A DNA stretch of 59,734 bases from Chromobacterium aquaticum (GTDB lineage Bacteria > Pseudomonadota > Gammaproteobacteria > Burkholderiales > Chromobacteriaceae): assembly GCF_021129195.1 (NCBI RefSeq), contig NZ_JAJOHW010000085.1, forward strand, positions 1 through 59,734. Reading direction: 5' to 3'. The position numbers and the translations under genes are program-made. How positions within the stretch are numbered: position 1 is the first letter of the stretch; every line of letters begins with the position of its first letter. A model generated the notes under the pieces. That model was not told where the DNA came from and did no database searches. It was given only the letters and a program-made list of their open reading frames with translations. Of the stretch, positions 25,770 through 35,675 are shown piece after piece.

Positions 25770-27362
25770 TTACTTCACACTGACGCCGCTGAACTGGTAA
25801 TCACCGAAGGGGCTGATCTTGAAGCCGTTCACTTCCTTGCGCATCGGCTGATTGATGATGGAGTGGGCGATGGTGGTCCACGGCAGGTCGCGCTTGAACA
25901 GGGTTTGCGCCTGGGAGTACAGCTTGGCGCGCTCGGCCTGATCGTTCAGGGTGCGGGCCTTGATGATCAGCGCGTCGAACTCCTTATTGCAGTAGCGCGA
26001 GTAGTTGGAGCCGTTCACCGCCTCGCAGCTGAGCAGCACGCCCAGGAAGTTGTCCGGGCTGGCGTAGTCGCCGGTCCAGCCCATCAGGCCGGCGTCGTGT
26101 TCGCCGCGCTTCATCCGCTTCAGGTATTCACCCCATTCATAGGTCACGATCTTGGCCTTGACGCCTATCTTGGCCCAGTCGGACTGTATCATCTCCGCCA
26201 TCAGCTTGGCGTTGGGGTTGTACGGCCGCTGCACCGGCATCGCCCACAAGCTCAGCTCGAAGCCGTTGGGATAGCCGGCCTTGGCCAGCAGCGCCTTGGC
26301 GGCGGCCACATTGTAGGGCGCGTTCTTCAGGCTCTTGTTGTAGGACCACAGCGAGGATGGGAAGGGGTTGCTGGCGGCTTGGCCCTGGCCCTGGTAGACC
26401 GCGTCTATGATGGCCTGGCGGTTGATCGCCATGTCCAGCGCCTGGCGCACCTCGCGCTTCTGGAACTGCGGCTTGTCCAGGTTGTAGCTGAGGTAGCCGA
26501 TATTGAAGCCGGGCGCGGTCAGCATTTTCAGCTTGGGATCGGTCTTCATCACCGCCAGATCGCTGGGGCGCGGATAGGACATGATCTGGCACTCGCCGGC
26601 CTTCATTTTCTGATAGCGCACCGAGGGGTCGGTGGCGATGGCGAACACCAGATTGTCCACCTTCACCGCGCTCTTGTCCCAATACGCCTTATTGCCGGCG
26701 TAGCGGATCTGGGCGTCCTTCTGGTAGCGCTTGAAGATGAAGGGGCCGGTGCCCACCGGCTTCTGGTTGATGTCGGCGGCGCGGCCGGCCTTGAGCAGCT
26801 GCTCGGCGTATTCGGCGGACAGGATGGAGGCGAAGGGCATGGCGATCTTGATCGCCAGGTCGGCGTCCGGCGCTTTCAGCACGAAGCGCACCGTCTGCGC
26901 GTCCACTTTTTCCACGGCGCTGACGTTGCTGGCCAGGCCGGTGTCCACCGCGTAGGGGAATTCCGTGTTGTAGGCTTTGCGGAAGGGGTGGTTCTTGTCG
27001 AACATGCGCATGAAGGTGAACACCACGTCGTCGGCGTTGAAATCACGCGTCGGCTTGAAGTAATCGGTGGTGTGGAACTTCACGCCCTGGCGCAGCTTGA
27101 AGGTGTAAACCTTGCCGTCCGGCGAGGCGCTCCAGGTGGTGGCCAGGCCAGGAATGGCCTTGGTCGAGCCTTTCTCGAAACCCACCAGGCGGTCGAACAG
27201 CGCGTGGCCGGCCGCGTCGAAGGTGGTGCCCGAGGTGAACTGGGCGGAGTCGAAGCCGTCCGGGCTGGCTTCGGAGCAGTAGACCAGGGTGCCGGCAGCC
27301 TGGACGGAGACGGCGAAAGCGGCGCAGCAGGCCGCGGCCAGCAGAGTGGCGGAGGTTCTCAT
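25770..27362 (-). CDS. dppA: Periplasmic dipeptide-binding protein, DppA type
   Basis: Encodes 530 residues. A signal peptide (about 1-22, ending SVQA-AG) leads into the mature form beginning TLVYCSEASPDGFDSAQFT, as in DppA. The family signature with PGLATTWSASPDGKVYTFKLR and the FNADDVVFTFMRM stretch are present; YTFKLRQGVKFH is classical for SBP family 5. It would deliver dipeptides (or heme or aminolevulinate) to an ABC importer. No permease gene is adjacent, so those partners are elsewhere. It is transcribed alone from a promoter about 130 bp upstream. Confidence 0.92.
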   Translation of the reverse strand: MRTSATLLAAACCAAFAVSVQAAGTLVYCSEASPDGFDSAQFTSGTTFDAAGHALFDRLVGFEKGSTKAIPGLATTWSASPDGKVYTFKLRQGVKFHTTDYFKPTRDFNADDVVFTFMRMFDKNHPFRKAYNTEFPYAVDTGLASNVSAVEKVDAQTVRFVLKAPDADLAIKIAMPFASILSAEYAEQLLKAGRAADINQKPVGTGPFIFKRYQKDAQIRYAGNKAYWDKSAVKVDNLVFAIATDPSVRYQKMKAGECQIMSYPRPSDLAVMKTDPKLKMLTAPGFNIGYLSYNLDKPQFQKREVRQALDMAINRQAIIDAVYQGQGQAASNPFPSSLWSYNKSLKNAPYNVAAAKALLAKAGYPNGFELSLWAMPVQRPYNPNAKLMAEMIQSDWAKIGVKAKIVTYEWGEYLKRMKRGEHDAGLMGWTGDYASPDNFLGVLLSCEAVNGSNYSRYCNKEFDALIIKARTLNDQAERAKLYSQAQTLFKRDLPWTTIAHSIINQPMRKEVNGFKISPFGDYQFSGVSVK

Positions 27363-27493
27363 CTATTTCCCTTTCTGAGCGATTCAGCGTGGCGGGGCGC
27401 GGCTGGCGCCGCTATCCGCCCGCCAATTGGCGCTTTGGCGCGCCTGTGTTGTTGTCGGGTTTAGCCGCGGTCCTTTGCATCCGCGGTGCCAAC

Positions 27494-27521
27494 AGCATAA
27501 CGATTGTTCGCGCGCAGTCAA
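27494..27521 (-). promoter_or_regulatory. Sigma-70 promoter of the dppA-like gene
   Basis: On the minus strand TTGACT (27516-27521) and TATGCT (27494-27499) are spaced by 16 bp. The resulting leader before the ATG at 27362 is about 125 nt. Confidence 0.5.
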
Positions 27522-27653
27522 TCGCCATCGCGGCGCATGCTGTTATGTCTTTATTATTTTTTTGAAATGAAATCTATTGAAAAGCCGTTCCATGTGAGCG
27601 CTGGAACATCGCTGGCGCCGAGGCCAGCGATGCCGGCCGGAGGTTTGTCGCGC

Positions 27654-28427
27654 TCAGCCGGCCATGGCGTCCAGCGACTCTGGCAACACCTGACCGCCGT
27701 CGACGATCAGGGTCTGGCCGGTGATGAAGCCGGCCTCCTTGCTGGCGAAGAACAGCGCGGCGTTGGCGATGTCGTCGACGCTGCCCAGCCGCCGCAGCGG
27801 CACCGCCGCCGCCATTTTGTTCAGATAGTCCTCGCCCAGCTCGCGCAGCCCCTCGGTCAGCACATTGCCCGGCATCACCGCGTTGATGGTGATATCGTCG
27901 CGCGCCAGCTCCAGCGCCGCGCTGCGCATGAAGCCCAGCTGCGCCGCCTTGCTGGCGCCGTAATGGCTCCAGCCGGCATAGCCGGTGACCGGACCGGTGA
28001 TGGAGGAGGTGAGGATGACGCGGCCGTATTCGGCCTGGCGCAGAAAGGGCAGCGCAGCCTGCACGCACAGGAAGTTGCCGCGTACATTGGTGTGCTGCAC
28101 CTGGTCCCACTCCTCGGCGCTCATGCTTGCCAGCGGGGCGGACGGGAAGATGCCGGCATTGCAGCACAGCACGTCCAGGCCGGCCTGCGCCGCGGTGGCG
28201 GACAGCAGGCGGGCAACATCCTCCGGCCGGACCACATCGGCGATGTGGCCGGCCGCGTTCAGCCCTTCGGCGCGCAGCCGGGCCAGCGCGGCATCCAGTT
28301 TGTCCTGGCTGCGGCCGCTGATCGCCACGCGCGCGCCGGCGCGGGCGAAGGCGCGGGCCAGGCCCAGGCCGATGCCGGCGGTACCGCCGGTGATGAGTAC
28401 ACTCTTGTCCTGAAGCGGGGTCAACAT
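27654..28427 (-). CDS. Short-chain dehydrogenase/reductase
   Basis: Encodes 257 residues of the classical SDR type: cofactor loop TGGTAGIGLGLA (about 13-24), NAG in LCCNAGIF, catalytic Ser in TSSITG, and Y-x-x-x-K in YGASKAAQ. An Arg-Ser pair after the second strand (SGRSQDK) suggests NADP preference. The C-terminal ITGQTLIVDGGQVL is typical of FabG-like proteins. The substrate is not evident. It lies 40 bp after a LysR gene on the same strand and may be read with it. Confidence 0.85.
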   Translation of the reverse strand: MLTPLQDKSVLITGGTAGIGLGLARAFARAGARVAISGRSQDKLDAALARLRAEGLNAAGHIADVVRPEDVARLLSATAAQAGLDVLCCNAGIFPSAPLASMSAEEWDQVQHTNVRGNFLCVQAALPFLRQAEYGRVILTSSITGPVTGYAGWSHYGASKAAQLGFMRSAALELARDDITINAVMPGNVLTEGLRELGEDYLNKMAAAVPLRRLGSVDDIANAALFFASKEAGFITGQTLIVDGGQVLPESLDAMAG

Positions 28428-28467
28428 GGATAGGTCTCCTTGAACGAGGGGAAAGGGGATGGCGGCG

Positions 28468-29382
28468 CTAGCGCAGCGCCGGATCGGCGCGCAGCCGTTG
28501 CGCCATCAATTCGATGAAGGCGCGGGTCTTGGCCGAAGCCAGCCGGCCTTGCTGATGGACGATGTGAATGGCCTGGACCGCATCATCGCTGTCGCTCAGA
28601 ACCGTGCGCAACTGGCCGGAAGCCAGCAGCGGCGCGGCCTGATAGGACAGCAGACGGGTAATGCCGACGCCGGCCGCCGCGGCGGCGATCGCCGCCTCAT
28701 TGTCGCTGACGGTGAGTCGGGGCGTCAGCCGCGCGCTCAGTATCTTGCCGCCGCGCTGGAAGCGCCATTCAGCGACGGAACCGACGCCGCGCGACGCGAT
28801 GATGGCGTGGCGGCGCAAATCCTCCAGCGAGGCCGGCGCACCGTGTTCCGCCAGATAGTCCGGCGACGCGCACAGCATCAGCCGCACTTGGCCCACGCGT
28901 TGCGCGCGCAGGCTGGAATCCGGCAGTTCGCCGATGCGTATCGCCACGTCCACGCCTTCTTCCAGCAGATTGACCACTCGGTCCAGCAATAGCGCGTCCA
29001 CGGTCACTCCGGGGTGGCGGCGCAGGAAGTCGCTGATGCCCGGCATCACGTAACGGCGGCCGAACAGCACCGGAGCGGTCACGGTCAGCAAACCGCGCGG
29101 CGGCGCGTCTATGCCGGCGGCGGCTTCGTCCGCCTCGTCGGCCGCGGCGATGACGCGGCGCGCGTCCTCCAGATAGCGCTGGCCGGCCTCGGTCACACGC
29201 ACATGACGGGTGCTGCGGTTCAGCAGCCGCACTTGCAGCCGAGTTTCCAGCGCGGCCACCGCGCGGGTCACCGCTGGCGGCGACAAGCCCAGTTTGCGCG
29301 CCGCGCCGGCAAAGCTTTCCGCCTCCGCCGTGGCGATGAATACAGTCATCAGATGGAATCTGTCCATATTTTTTGCCGCCAT
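28468..29382 (-). CDS. LysR family transcriptional regulator
   Basis: Encodes 304 residues. The helix-turn-helix is near 20-50 (SFAGAARKLGLSPPAVTRAVAALE), with the substrate-binding domain from about 90 on (GLLTVTAPVLFGRRYVMPGI, typical of the CrgA/DmlR-like subgroup). A second possible start, MDRFHLMTVF, lies five codons in. It precedes the SDR gene on the same strand, so it may control that gene; the inducer is unknown. Confidence 0.87.
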   Translation of the reverse strand: MAAKNMDRFHLMTVFIATAEAESFAGAARKLGLSPPAVTRAVAALETRLQVRLLNRSTRHVRVTEAGQRYLEDARRVIAAADEADEAAAGIDAPPRGLLTVTAPVLFGRRYVMPGISDFLRRHPGVTVDALLLDRVVNLLEEGVDVAIRIGELPDSSLRAQRVGQVRLMLCASPDYLAEHGAPASLEDLRRHAIIASRGVGSVAEWRFQRGGKILSARLTPRLTVSDNEAAIAAAAAGVGITRLLSYQAAPLLASGQLRTVLSDSDDAVQAIHIVHQQGRLASAKTRAFIELMAQRLRADPALR

Positions 29383-29836
29383 TATTCCGGCATCCGGAAT
29401 AGCGCATTCTGCGGCCGAGTCATGCCGATGGCAAGCGCTGGCCAGCTGCGCTCACGGCCGTTCTCGCGCGCGTACCTTATAGGGGATGCCCGCGGCGGTG
29501 GTGGGGGTGCGTCGTCGGCTTATCCATTTGGCTTTATTTGCAGGTAAAGAAATATCGGCTTTTCAAGGCCTTGCATCGGCCATAAACGGCCGTTAACGTA
29601 AATTAGAAAATTTGCATGTTCGATACAAACAGTGTTATAACTTATTAGGTTTTTCATCAGGCGCACACCGCGCCACTCAAAATCGGCAGCTTTGCCGCTG
29701 TCGAACTCCGCGTTTTACGCACCTCATGTCCGGTGAACACCGGATGTCTATCTACTGGCAGCTCTCTAGTTGTCGCGATCATTACAGCGGATCGTCGTGG
29801 CCCTGGCCGCCATCGTTTCCGCCTAGGAGGACGCAG
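29383..29836. other. Intergenic region with promoter and leader of the betaine-type importer
   Basis: This 454-bp stretch separates a divergent LysR gene from the ABC importer operon. It is AT-rich around 29540-29660 and carries one clear promoter. The last 195 bp form an untranslated leader with a small hairpin (TCCGGT, GAAC, ACCGGA at 29729-29744). I see no gene in it. Confidence 0.5.
29612..29641 (+). promoter_or_regulatory. Sigma-70 promoter of the betaine-type importer operon
   Basis: TTGCAT (29612-29617) and TATAAC (29636-29641) are spaced by 18 bp. The predicted message has a leader of nearly 190 nt before the ATG at 29837. Confidence 0.5.
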
Positions 29837-30550
29837 ATGCACAAAAGAGCGTTTAGCAAGCGCAGCATGATCGGGCTGATCCTGGCCGCAGTGGCGGCGG
29901 GATTGATTTATGGCGTCAGCCCCGCCGTATGGAGCGAGTACCGCGAAGACCTGCTGTACCTGGGGCGTCAGCATCTCTACCTGGTGGGCGCGTCCATGGC
30001 GTTGGCCCTGGCGGTGGGCTTGCCCAGCGGCGTGCTGCTCAGCCGTCAGCGGCTGCGGCACAGCGCTGAACACTGGATGCAGATTTTCAATATCGGCAAC
30101 ACCTTGCCGCCGATGGCGGTGCTGGCGTTGGCCATGGCCCTGATCGGCATCGGCGACGCGCCGGCCATCGTCGCGCTATTCCTGGCGTCCTTGCTGCCCA
30201 TCGTGCGCAATACCTATGCCGGCCTGGCCGGTTTGTCTCCGGCGCTGCTGGAAGCGGCGGACGCGCTGGGCATGACCCCGCGTCAGCGGCTGTGGCGGGT
30301 GGAATTGCCGAATGCCTTCCCGGTGATGCTGTCCGGCGTGCGGGTGGCCCTGGCGCTGAATGTGGGCACCGCGCCGCTGGCTTTCTTGATCGGCGCCAGC
30401 AGCTACGGCGAGCTGATCTTCCCCGGCATCTACCTGAACAATCACACCGCCTTGCTGCTGGGTGCAGGCGCCACCGCGCTGATCGCGCTGGCCTTGGACC
30501 TGGCGCTGGCCGGCGTGGGCCGCCTGGCGGCCGCTCGCGGCCTGGCCTGA
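29837..30550 (+). CDS. Glycine betaine/choline-type ABC transporter permease (first)
   Basis: Encodes 237 residues with six predicted membrane helices. The permease loop [34 protein letters not shown] is the typical EAA motif that contacts the ATPase, in the form seen in OpuB/YehW-YehY proteins. TAGGAGG lies at the right distance before the ATG at 29837. It is the first gene of an operon with a binding protein, a second permease and an ATPase, and is paralogous to the second permease. The substrate is likely a quaternary amine used in osmoprotection. Confidence 0.88.
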   Translation: MHKRAFSKRSMIGLILAAVAAGLIYGVSPAVWSEYREDLLYLGRQHLYLVGASMALALAVGLPSGVLLSRQRLRHSAEHWMQIFNIGNTLPPMAVLALAMALIGIGDAPAIVALFLASLLPIVRNTYAGLAGLSPALLEAADALGMTPRQRLWRVELPNAFPVMLSGVRVALALNVGTAPLAFLIGASSYGELIFPGIYLNNHTALLLGAGATALIALALDLALAGVGRLAAARGLA

Positions 30551-30603
30551 TTCGAACACCCCGCTGTCGCCCGTCCCGACGGGCGTCCACACGGAGGATT
30601 TCC

Positions 30604-31524
30604 ATGACACAAGCACTTCTTTTTCCGCGCTGGCGCAAGCTGGCGCGCCGCGCGCTGGCGTTGGCGGCCTTGCTGACCGCCGTGCCGGCGTTTGCCGCCG
30701 GCCTGGTGCTGGGCAGCAAGAACTTCACCGAGCAACACCTGCTGTCCGAGATCACCTCGCAATATTTGAACAGCAAAGGCTACCAAGTGACGCGCAAGCC
30801 GGATCTGGCGACGGTGATCCTGCGCAATGCGCTGGTGAACCGCCAATTGGACCTGGCTTGGGATTACACCGGCACCGGCCTGATCATCCACCACGGCATT
30901 CAGAAGAAAATGAGCAGCGAGGAGGCTTACGCCACGGTGAAGAAGCTGGACGAGCCGCTGGGCCTGATCTGGTTGAACCCGGCGCCGCTCAACAATACCT
31001 ACGCGCTGGCGATGCGGCGCGTGCGCGCCGAGGCCGAGGGCGTGCGCACCTTGTCCGACCTGGCGCGGCGGGTGAATGAGAGCAATGAAAGCGCCAAGCG
31101 CTGGCAGTTGGGCTTCGACATGGAGTTCGCCGGCCGGCCGGATGGACTGAAGCCGATGCAGCAGTTGTACGGCATGGAGCTGAGCCGGCCGCAGATCCGC
31201 CAGATGGACCCGGGCCTGGTTTATAACGCCATCCGCGACGGCTTCGTCGACGCCGGACTGGTTTACACCACCGACGGCCGCGTCAAGGGTTTCGACCTGG
31301 TGGTGCTGCAGGACGACCTGGGCTATTTCCCCGCCTATGCCGCCACCCCGGTGGTGCGCCGCGAGACGCTGGAGGCCAATCCCGGCCTCGCCGATGAGTT
31401 GAACAAGCTGGCGGCGCTGATGGACAACGACACCATGGCGGCGCTCAACGCCAAGGTGGATATCGAGCACCGTCCGGTGAGGGAAGTCGCCAGCGAATTC
31501 CTGCGCCAGCGCGGCCTGATCTGA
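30604..31524 (+). CDS. Periplasmic glycine betaine/choline-binding protein (OsmF/OpuBC type)
   Basis: Encodes 306 residues. A signal peptide with a basic start ([19 protein letters not shown]) ends near PAFA-AG. The mature protein begins [17 protein letters not shown], and the YTGTGLI motif typical of the QAT-type binding fold follows. Family members bind choline, glycine betaine or carnitine through an aromatic cage. A GGAGG site precedes the ATG. It lies between the two permease genes. Confidence 0.9.
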   Translation: MTQALLFPRWRKLARRALALAALLTAVPAFAAGLVLGSKNFTEQHLLSEITSQYLNSKGYQVTRKPDLATVILRNALVNRQLDLAWDYTGTGLIIHHGIQKKMSSEEAYATVKKLDEPLGLIWLNPAPLNNTYALAMRRVRAEAEGVRTLSDLARRVNESNESAKRWQLGFDMEFAGRPDGLKPMQQLYGMELSRPQIRQMDPGLVYNAIRDGFVDAGLVYTTDGRVKGFDLVVLQDDLGYFPAYAATPVVRRETLEANPGLADELNKLAALMDNDTMAALNAKVDIEHRPVREVASEFLRQRGLI

Positions 31525-31533
31525 GGAGGGCGC

Positions 31534-32193
31534 ATGGACACCTTATTGCAAACCTGCTTGTACATCTGGCAAAACCTGCCGCAAATCGCCGGCCTGGCCG
31601 AACAACACCTGTACCTGGTCGGCATCGCCGTCGGCCTGGCGGTGCTGCTGGGCGTGCCGCTGGGGGTGCTGATCGTGCGCTTCCAGGCGCTGGCCGGCCT
31701 GGTGCTGGGCCTGGCCACCATTGTGCTGACCATACCCGCCATCGCGCTGTTCGGCCTGATGATCCCGCTGTTTTCCCTGATCGGACAGGGCATAGGCGCG
31801 GTGCCGGCGATTACCGCCGCCTTCCTCTATTCCCTGCTGCCCATCGTGCGCAACACCCACACCGCGCTGACTCATCTGGACCCTGGCGTGCGTGAAGCCG
31901 GCCGCGGCCTGGGCCTGACCTTCTGGCAGCGGCTGCGCTGGGTGGAACTGCCGCTGGCCACGCCGCTGATCTTCGGCGGCATCCGCACCGCGGTGGTGCT
32001 GAACATCGGCGTGATGGCGATTGCCGCCATCGTCGGCGCCGGCGGCCTGGGCACCTTGATCTTGCACGGCATCAGTCAGAGCGACATCCGCAAACTGATT
32101 GCCGGCGCACTGGCGGTGAGCGTGCTCGCCGTCGCCATGGATTGGTTGTTGCTGCGCGCTCAGCGCGCGCTGACCCCGAAAGGAATTCGTTGA
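31534..32193 (+). CDS. Glycine betaine/choline-type ABC transporter permease (second)
   Basis: Encodes 219 residues with five to six membrane helices. The EAA loop is REAGRGLGLTFWQRLRWVELP. It shares the LPIVRNTxxxL stretch with the first permease, so the two probably form a heterodimer. GAGGAGG precedes the ATG at 31534 (9 bp after the binding-protein stop). Its stop overlaps the ATPase start by 1 bp (TGATG), showing translational coupling. Confidence 0.9.
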   Translation: MDTLLQTCLYIWQNLPQIAGLAEQHLYLVGIAVGLAVLLGVPLGVLIVRFQALAGLVLGLATIVLTIPAIALFGLMIPLFSLIGQGIGAVPAITAAFLYSLLPIVRNTHTALTHLDPGVREAGRGLGLTFWQRLRWVELPLATPLIFGGIRTAVVLNIGVMAIAAIVGAGGLGTLILHGISQSDIRKLIAGALAVSVLAVAMDWLLLRAQRALTPKGIR

Positions 32194-33341
32194 TGATTGA
32201 ACTGCAAAACCTCTGCAAGCAATTTACCCAGAAAAACGGCCAAGTCTTCCAGGCGGTGGACAATGTCAATCTGCACGTGCCGGAAGGCGAAATCTGCGTG
32301 CTGCTGGGGCCGTCCGGCTGCGGCAAGACCACCACCATGAAGATGATCAACCGGCTGATCGAGCCGACATCGGGCAAGGTGCTGATCAATGGCGAGGACA
32401 CCGCCGGCATCGACTCGGTGACGCTGCGCCGTCAGATCGGCTACGTGATCCAGCAGATCGGCCTGTTTCCCAATATGACCATCGAGGACAACATCACCGT
32501 GGTGCCGCGCATGCTGGGCTGGGACAAGAAGCGTTGCCGCGAGCGCGCGCGCGAACTGATGAGCATGGTGGCGCTGGATCCCAACCGCTTCCTGCAACGC
32601 TATCCGCGTGAAATGTCCGGCGGTCAGCAGCAGCGCATAGGCGTGATCCGCGCGCTGGCGGCCGACGCTCCGGTCTTGCTGATGGACGAGCCCTTCGGCG
32701 CGGTGGACCCGATCAACCGCGAGCAGATCCAGAACGAATTCCTGCAAATGCAGCGCCAGCTGGGCAAGACCGTGATGCTGGTCAGTCACGATATCGACGA
32801 GGCGATCAAGCTGGGCGACCGCATCGCGGTATTCCGCCAGGGTCGCATGGTGCAATGCGCCGGCTCCGACGAAATCCTGGCGCGGCCGGCCGACGACTTC
32901 GTCGCCAGCTTCGTCGGCCAGGACCGCACGCTCAAGCGCCTGCTGCTGGTGCAGGCCGGCGAAGTGGCCGATCAGCAGGAAACGCTGACCGCGCGGCTGG
33001 ACACGCCGCTGGCGGCCGCTTACAGCCTGATGGACGACAACGACCTGATGCACCTGACCGTGGTGGACGCGGACGGCTTGCCGCTGGGCTTCGTGCGCCG
33101 GCGCGATGCGCGCGGCGCGGATGGCGTGTGCGCGGACAAGATCAAGCCGGTGAGCGTGACCGCGGCGGCGGGCGAGAACCTGCGCGTGGTGCTGTCCCGG
33201 CTGTACGAGCACAACCTGACCTGGATGCCGGTGCTGGACGACGATGGCCGTTACAATGGCGAAGTGTCGCAGGACTACATCGCGGACTATCTGCATTCCG
33301 GCCGCACTGCGGCGCGCGGCGCGCGCCAGGCCGCCGGCTGA
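32193..33341 (+). CDS. Glycine betaine/choline-type ABC transporter ATPase with CBS domains
   Basis: Encodes 382 residues. Walker A is GPSGCGKTT near 35-43, the Q-loop is IQQIGLFPNMT, the signature is MSGGQQQR, and Walker B is VLLMDEPFGAVDP, followed by the His switch in VSHDIDEA. A C-terminal part of about 130 residues holds a CBS-like pair (TPLAAAYSLMDDNDLMHLTVVD and VVLSRLYEHNLTWMPVLDDDG in outline). In OpuA such CBS domains sense ionic strength. It is the last gene of the operon. Confidence 0.92.
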   Translation: MIELQNLCKQFTQKNGQVFQAVDNVNLHVPEGEICVLLGPSGCGKTTTMKMINRLIEPTSGKVLINGEDTAGIDSVTLRRQIGYVIQQIGLFPNMTIEDNITVVPRMLGWDKKRCRERARELMSMVALDPNRFLQRYPREMSGGQQQRIGVIRALAADAPVLLMDEPFGAVDPINREQIQNEFLQMQRQLGKTVMLVSHDIDEAIKLGDRIAVFRQGRMVQCAGSDEILARPADDFVASFVGQDRTLKRLLLVQAGEVADQQETLTARLDTPLAAAYSLMDDNDLMHLTVVDADGLPLGFVRRRDARGADGVCADKIKPVSVTAAAGENLRVVLSRLYEHNLTWMPVLDDDGRYNGEVSQDYIADYLHSGRTAARGARQAAG

Positions 33342-33344
33342 GCG

Positions 33345-33572
33345 TCACAGGGTGGGGTCTTCGTCGGCTTCCCGGCGATAGGCCAGCAAATCGCCTGGCT
33401 GGCAGCTTAGCTGCCGGCACAGCGCGTCCAGCGTATCCAGCCGCAGGCTCTTGACCTTGCCGCGTTTCAGCAGCGACAGGTTCTGCGGCGTGATGCCTAT
33501 GGCCAGCGCAAGCGCTTTGGAACTGAGCTTGCGCTGCGCCAATACCATGTCCAGCGTGATCACCACGGTCAT
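33345..33572 (-). CDS. Small XRE-type helix-turn-helix regulator
   Basis: Encodes 75 residues, almost entirely one Cro/CI-type DNA-binding domain: LAQRKLSSKALALAIGITPQ then NLSLLKRGKVKSLRLDTL, ending CQPGDLLAYR. It resembles the short YozG/HipB-like regulators that sit alone or beside small membrane genes. The ATG at 33572 is preceded by GGGAGACC. It is convergent with the importer operon (stop codons 3 bp apart). The target is unknown. Confidence 0.82.
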   Translation of the reverse strand: MTVVITLDMVLAQRKLSSKALALAIGITPQNLSLLKRGKVKSLRLDTLDALCRQLSCQPGDLLAYRREADEDPTL

Positions 33573-33987
33573 GCCGGTCTCCCCAGTGTTTGTCGTTTCG
33601 GTTCTCGCCGCGGCGTGGCGGCGTGGAATCAACATACTCCTGTCTGGCTCGGCGCCGCAATGCGGCCATCAGTAGTTTTACCTATGGGCAAGCGGGTGGG
33701 GCGCACCTATGTTGGTAAGGCAGTGTTGCATATCCACTGCGCGCCGCCGCCGCGTCAGCGGGCAAAATCATCGCGGCGCGGTAATTAATCATTGTTTTTG
33801 TCGGTTTGCGCGGAAGCTGGCGGATGCGCGCGCGGTTTGGGTTCGCGCCGCGCTTGTCTAAGCCGGTTCCGGCTCCTTATAGTGATGGCCATGAAGATGT
33901 TCAGCGCCGCGGCGACAGCGGACACGAAGATGGGGCTCTTGGCTTTTTTTGCGGCGGATGCCGCGCTGGAAGTGGAGGACGCGGACC
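33573..33987. other. Intergenic region of 415 bp
   Basis: It separates the divergent XRE and NADAR genes. The middle part (about 33660-33800) is relatively AT-rich and may hold promoters for both, but I see no clear box pair. Short frames exist without ribosome sites. No RNA or repeat is recognised. Confidence 0.4.
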
Positions 33988-34536
33988 ATGGCGATCCGAA
34001 CGGTAAGTGAGTTGCGCAAGCGGGCTGCGGCCGGCGAAACCCTGGATTTCCTGTTTTTTTGGGGGCACCGGCCCAAGCACGACGGCGGCGTCTGCAAGAG
34101 CTGCCTGAGTCAATGGTACATGGCGGGCTTTGAACTTGGCGGCACGCATTACGCCAGCGCCGAGCATTATATGATGGCGGAAAAAGCGCGCCTGTTCGAG
34201 GATGCCGAAACCCGCGGCCGCATACTGGCGGCGGCCAGCCCGGCCGAGGCCAAGGCGCTGGGGCGCCAGGTGCGTGGCTTTGATTCCGCCTTGTGGCAGC
34301 AGCGTTGTTGCGAGGTGGTGATGCAAGGCAATCTGGCCAAGTTCCGGCAAAATCCGTTATTGGGCGATTTTCTGCGCGGCACCGGCGACGCGGTATTGGT
34401 GGAAGCCAGCCCGGTGGATTGCATCTGGGGCATAGGCTGGGCCGAGGACGATCCGCAGGCGCGGCTGCCCGAGATGTGGGACGGCAGCAATCTGCTGGGT
34501 TTCGCGCTGATGGAAGTGCGCGAGCAATTGCGCTAG
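33988..34536 (+). CDS. NADAR family protein (YbiA-like)
   Basis: Encodes 182 residues. NADAR-domain signatures are visible: FLFFWGHRP near the start, YASAEHYMMAEKARLF, then FRQNPLLGDFL, and near the end VDCIWGIGWAEDDP and W-DGSNLLG. E. coli YbiA acts on riboflavin intermediates, and NADAR proteins elsewhere hydrolyse ADP-ribose from guanine, so either activity is possible. The ATG at 33988 follows GTGGAGGACGCGGACC, a good ribosome site. It stands alone. Confidence 0.85.
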   Translation: MAIRTVSELRKRAAAGETLDFLFFWGHRPKHDGGVCKSCLSQWYMAGFELGGTHYASAEHYMMAEKARLFEDAETRGRILAAASPAEAKALGRQVRGFDSALWQQRCCEVVMQGNLAKFRQNPLLGDFLRGTGDAVLVEASPVDCIWGIGWAEDDPQARLPEMWDGSNLLGFALMEVREQLR

Positions 34537-34554
34537 CGCCGGCGGCGAACAAAA

Positions 34555-34586
34555 AACAAGCCCTGTCGAATCCGGCAGGGCTTGTT
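34555..34586. terminator. Bidirectional terminator between the NADAR gene and fbp
   Basis: A 14-bp stem (AACAAGCCCTGTCG with CGGCAGGGCTTGTT, one G-U pair) has a 4-nt loop. It is flanked by A-rich sequence before and TTGTTT after, so it can end transcription from both convergent genes. Confidence 0.88.
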
Positions 34587-34603
34587 TTGTTTGGCGTGGC
34601 CGC

Positions 34604-35611
34604 TTACTGCTGTTCGGCGTGGTAGCCGGTAACGCGCTCGACTTCTTCCTTGGAGCCGAGGAAGACCGCCACGCGCTCATGCAGCTTTTGCGGCTGGATT
34701 TCCATGATGCGCTGATGGCCGTTGGTGGCCGCGCCGCCGGCCTGTTCCACGACAAAGGCCATAGGATTGCCTTCATACATCAGCCGCAGCTTGCCGGCCT
34801 GATCCGGCGTGCGCGCGTCGCGCGGGTACATGAAAATGCCGCCGCGGGTGAGGATGCGGTGCACTTCCGCCACCATGGACGCCACCCAGCGCATATTGAA
34901 ATCGCGGCCGCGCGGGCCGGTGCTGCCGGCCAGCAATTCGTCGACATAGCGCTTCACCGGCGCATCCCAGTGGCGCATATTGGACATATTGATGGCGAAC
35001 TCGCCGGTGCTTTCCGGCACCTTCATGTCCGGGTGGGTCAACACGAAAGAGCCTTGCTCGCGGTCCAGCGTGAAGCCGTTGACGCCGCTGCCAAAGGTTA
35101 GCACCAGCAAGGTTTGCGGGCCGTACACGGTGTAGCCGGCGGCCACTTGCTCGGTGCCTGGCTGCAGGAAGGCGCCCTCGGTGGCGTGATCTATGCCATG
35201 CGGACAGCGCAGGATGGAGAAAATGGTGCCCACCGAGATATTGACGTCGATATTGGACGATCCGTCCAGCGGATCGAACATCAGCAGGTATTCGCCCTTG
35301 GGGTATTCGCCGGGAATGTGATAGGGCAGCTCCATTTCCTCGGAGGCCATCGCCGCCAGGCTGCCGCCCCATTCATTGGCGTCCAGCAGGTAATCGTTGG
35401 CGATCACGTCCAGCTTCTTCTGCGCCTCGCCCTGGATATTGCCGGTGCCGGCCTCGCCCAGCACGCCGGCCAGCGCGCCCTTGTTCACCGAGTAGCTGAT
35501 GGCCTTGCAGGCACGGCCAACGGTTTCGATCAGCAGGCGCAGCTCGGGCGGCAGCGAGCCGGCCTTGCGTTGCTGTTCGATCAAAAAGCGGGAGAGGGTG
35601 ATGCGGCTCAT
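34604..35611 (-). CDS. fbp: Fructose-1,6-bisphosphatase class I
   Basis: Encodes 335 residues. The metal- and substrate-binding motif [11 protein letters not shown] is central, and the sugar-phosphate site with GGIFMYPRD and [20 protein letters not shown] is near the C-terminus. It removes the C1 phosphate in gluconeogenesis. The start at 35611 gives [15 protein letters not shown], the usual beginning of proteobacterial FBPase. It stands alone between a terminator and a clear -10 box about 65 bp upstream. Confidence 0.96.
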   Translation of the reverse strand: MSRITLSRFLIEQQRKAGSLPPELRLLIETVGRACKAISYSVNKGALAGVLGEAGTGNIQGEAQKKLDVIANDYLLDANEWGGSLAAMASEEMELPYHIPGEYPKGEYLLMFDPLDGSSNIDVNISVGTIFSILRCPHGIDHATEGAFLQPGTEQVAAGYTVYGPQTLLVLTFGSGVNGFTLDREQGSFVLTHPDMKVPESTGEFAINMSNMRHWDAPVKRYVDELLAGSTGPRGRDFNMRWVASMVAEVHRILTRGGIFMYPRDARTPDQAGKLRLMYEGNPMAFVVEQAGGAATNGHQRIMEIQPQKLHERVAVFLGSKEEVERVTGYHAEQQ

Positions 35612-35675
35612 GACTATCCTTAGCTTTGGGTGGTGCGCGAATGATAAGGCCGGCGCTACGCCGGCACAACGCGCC

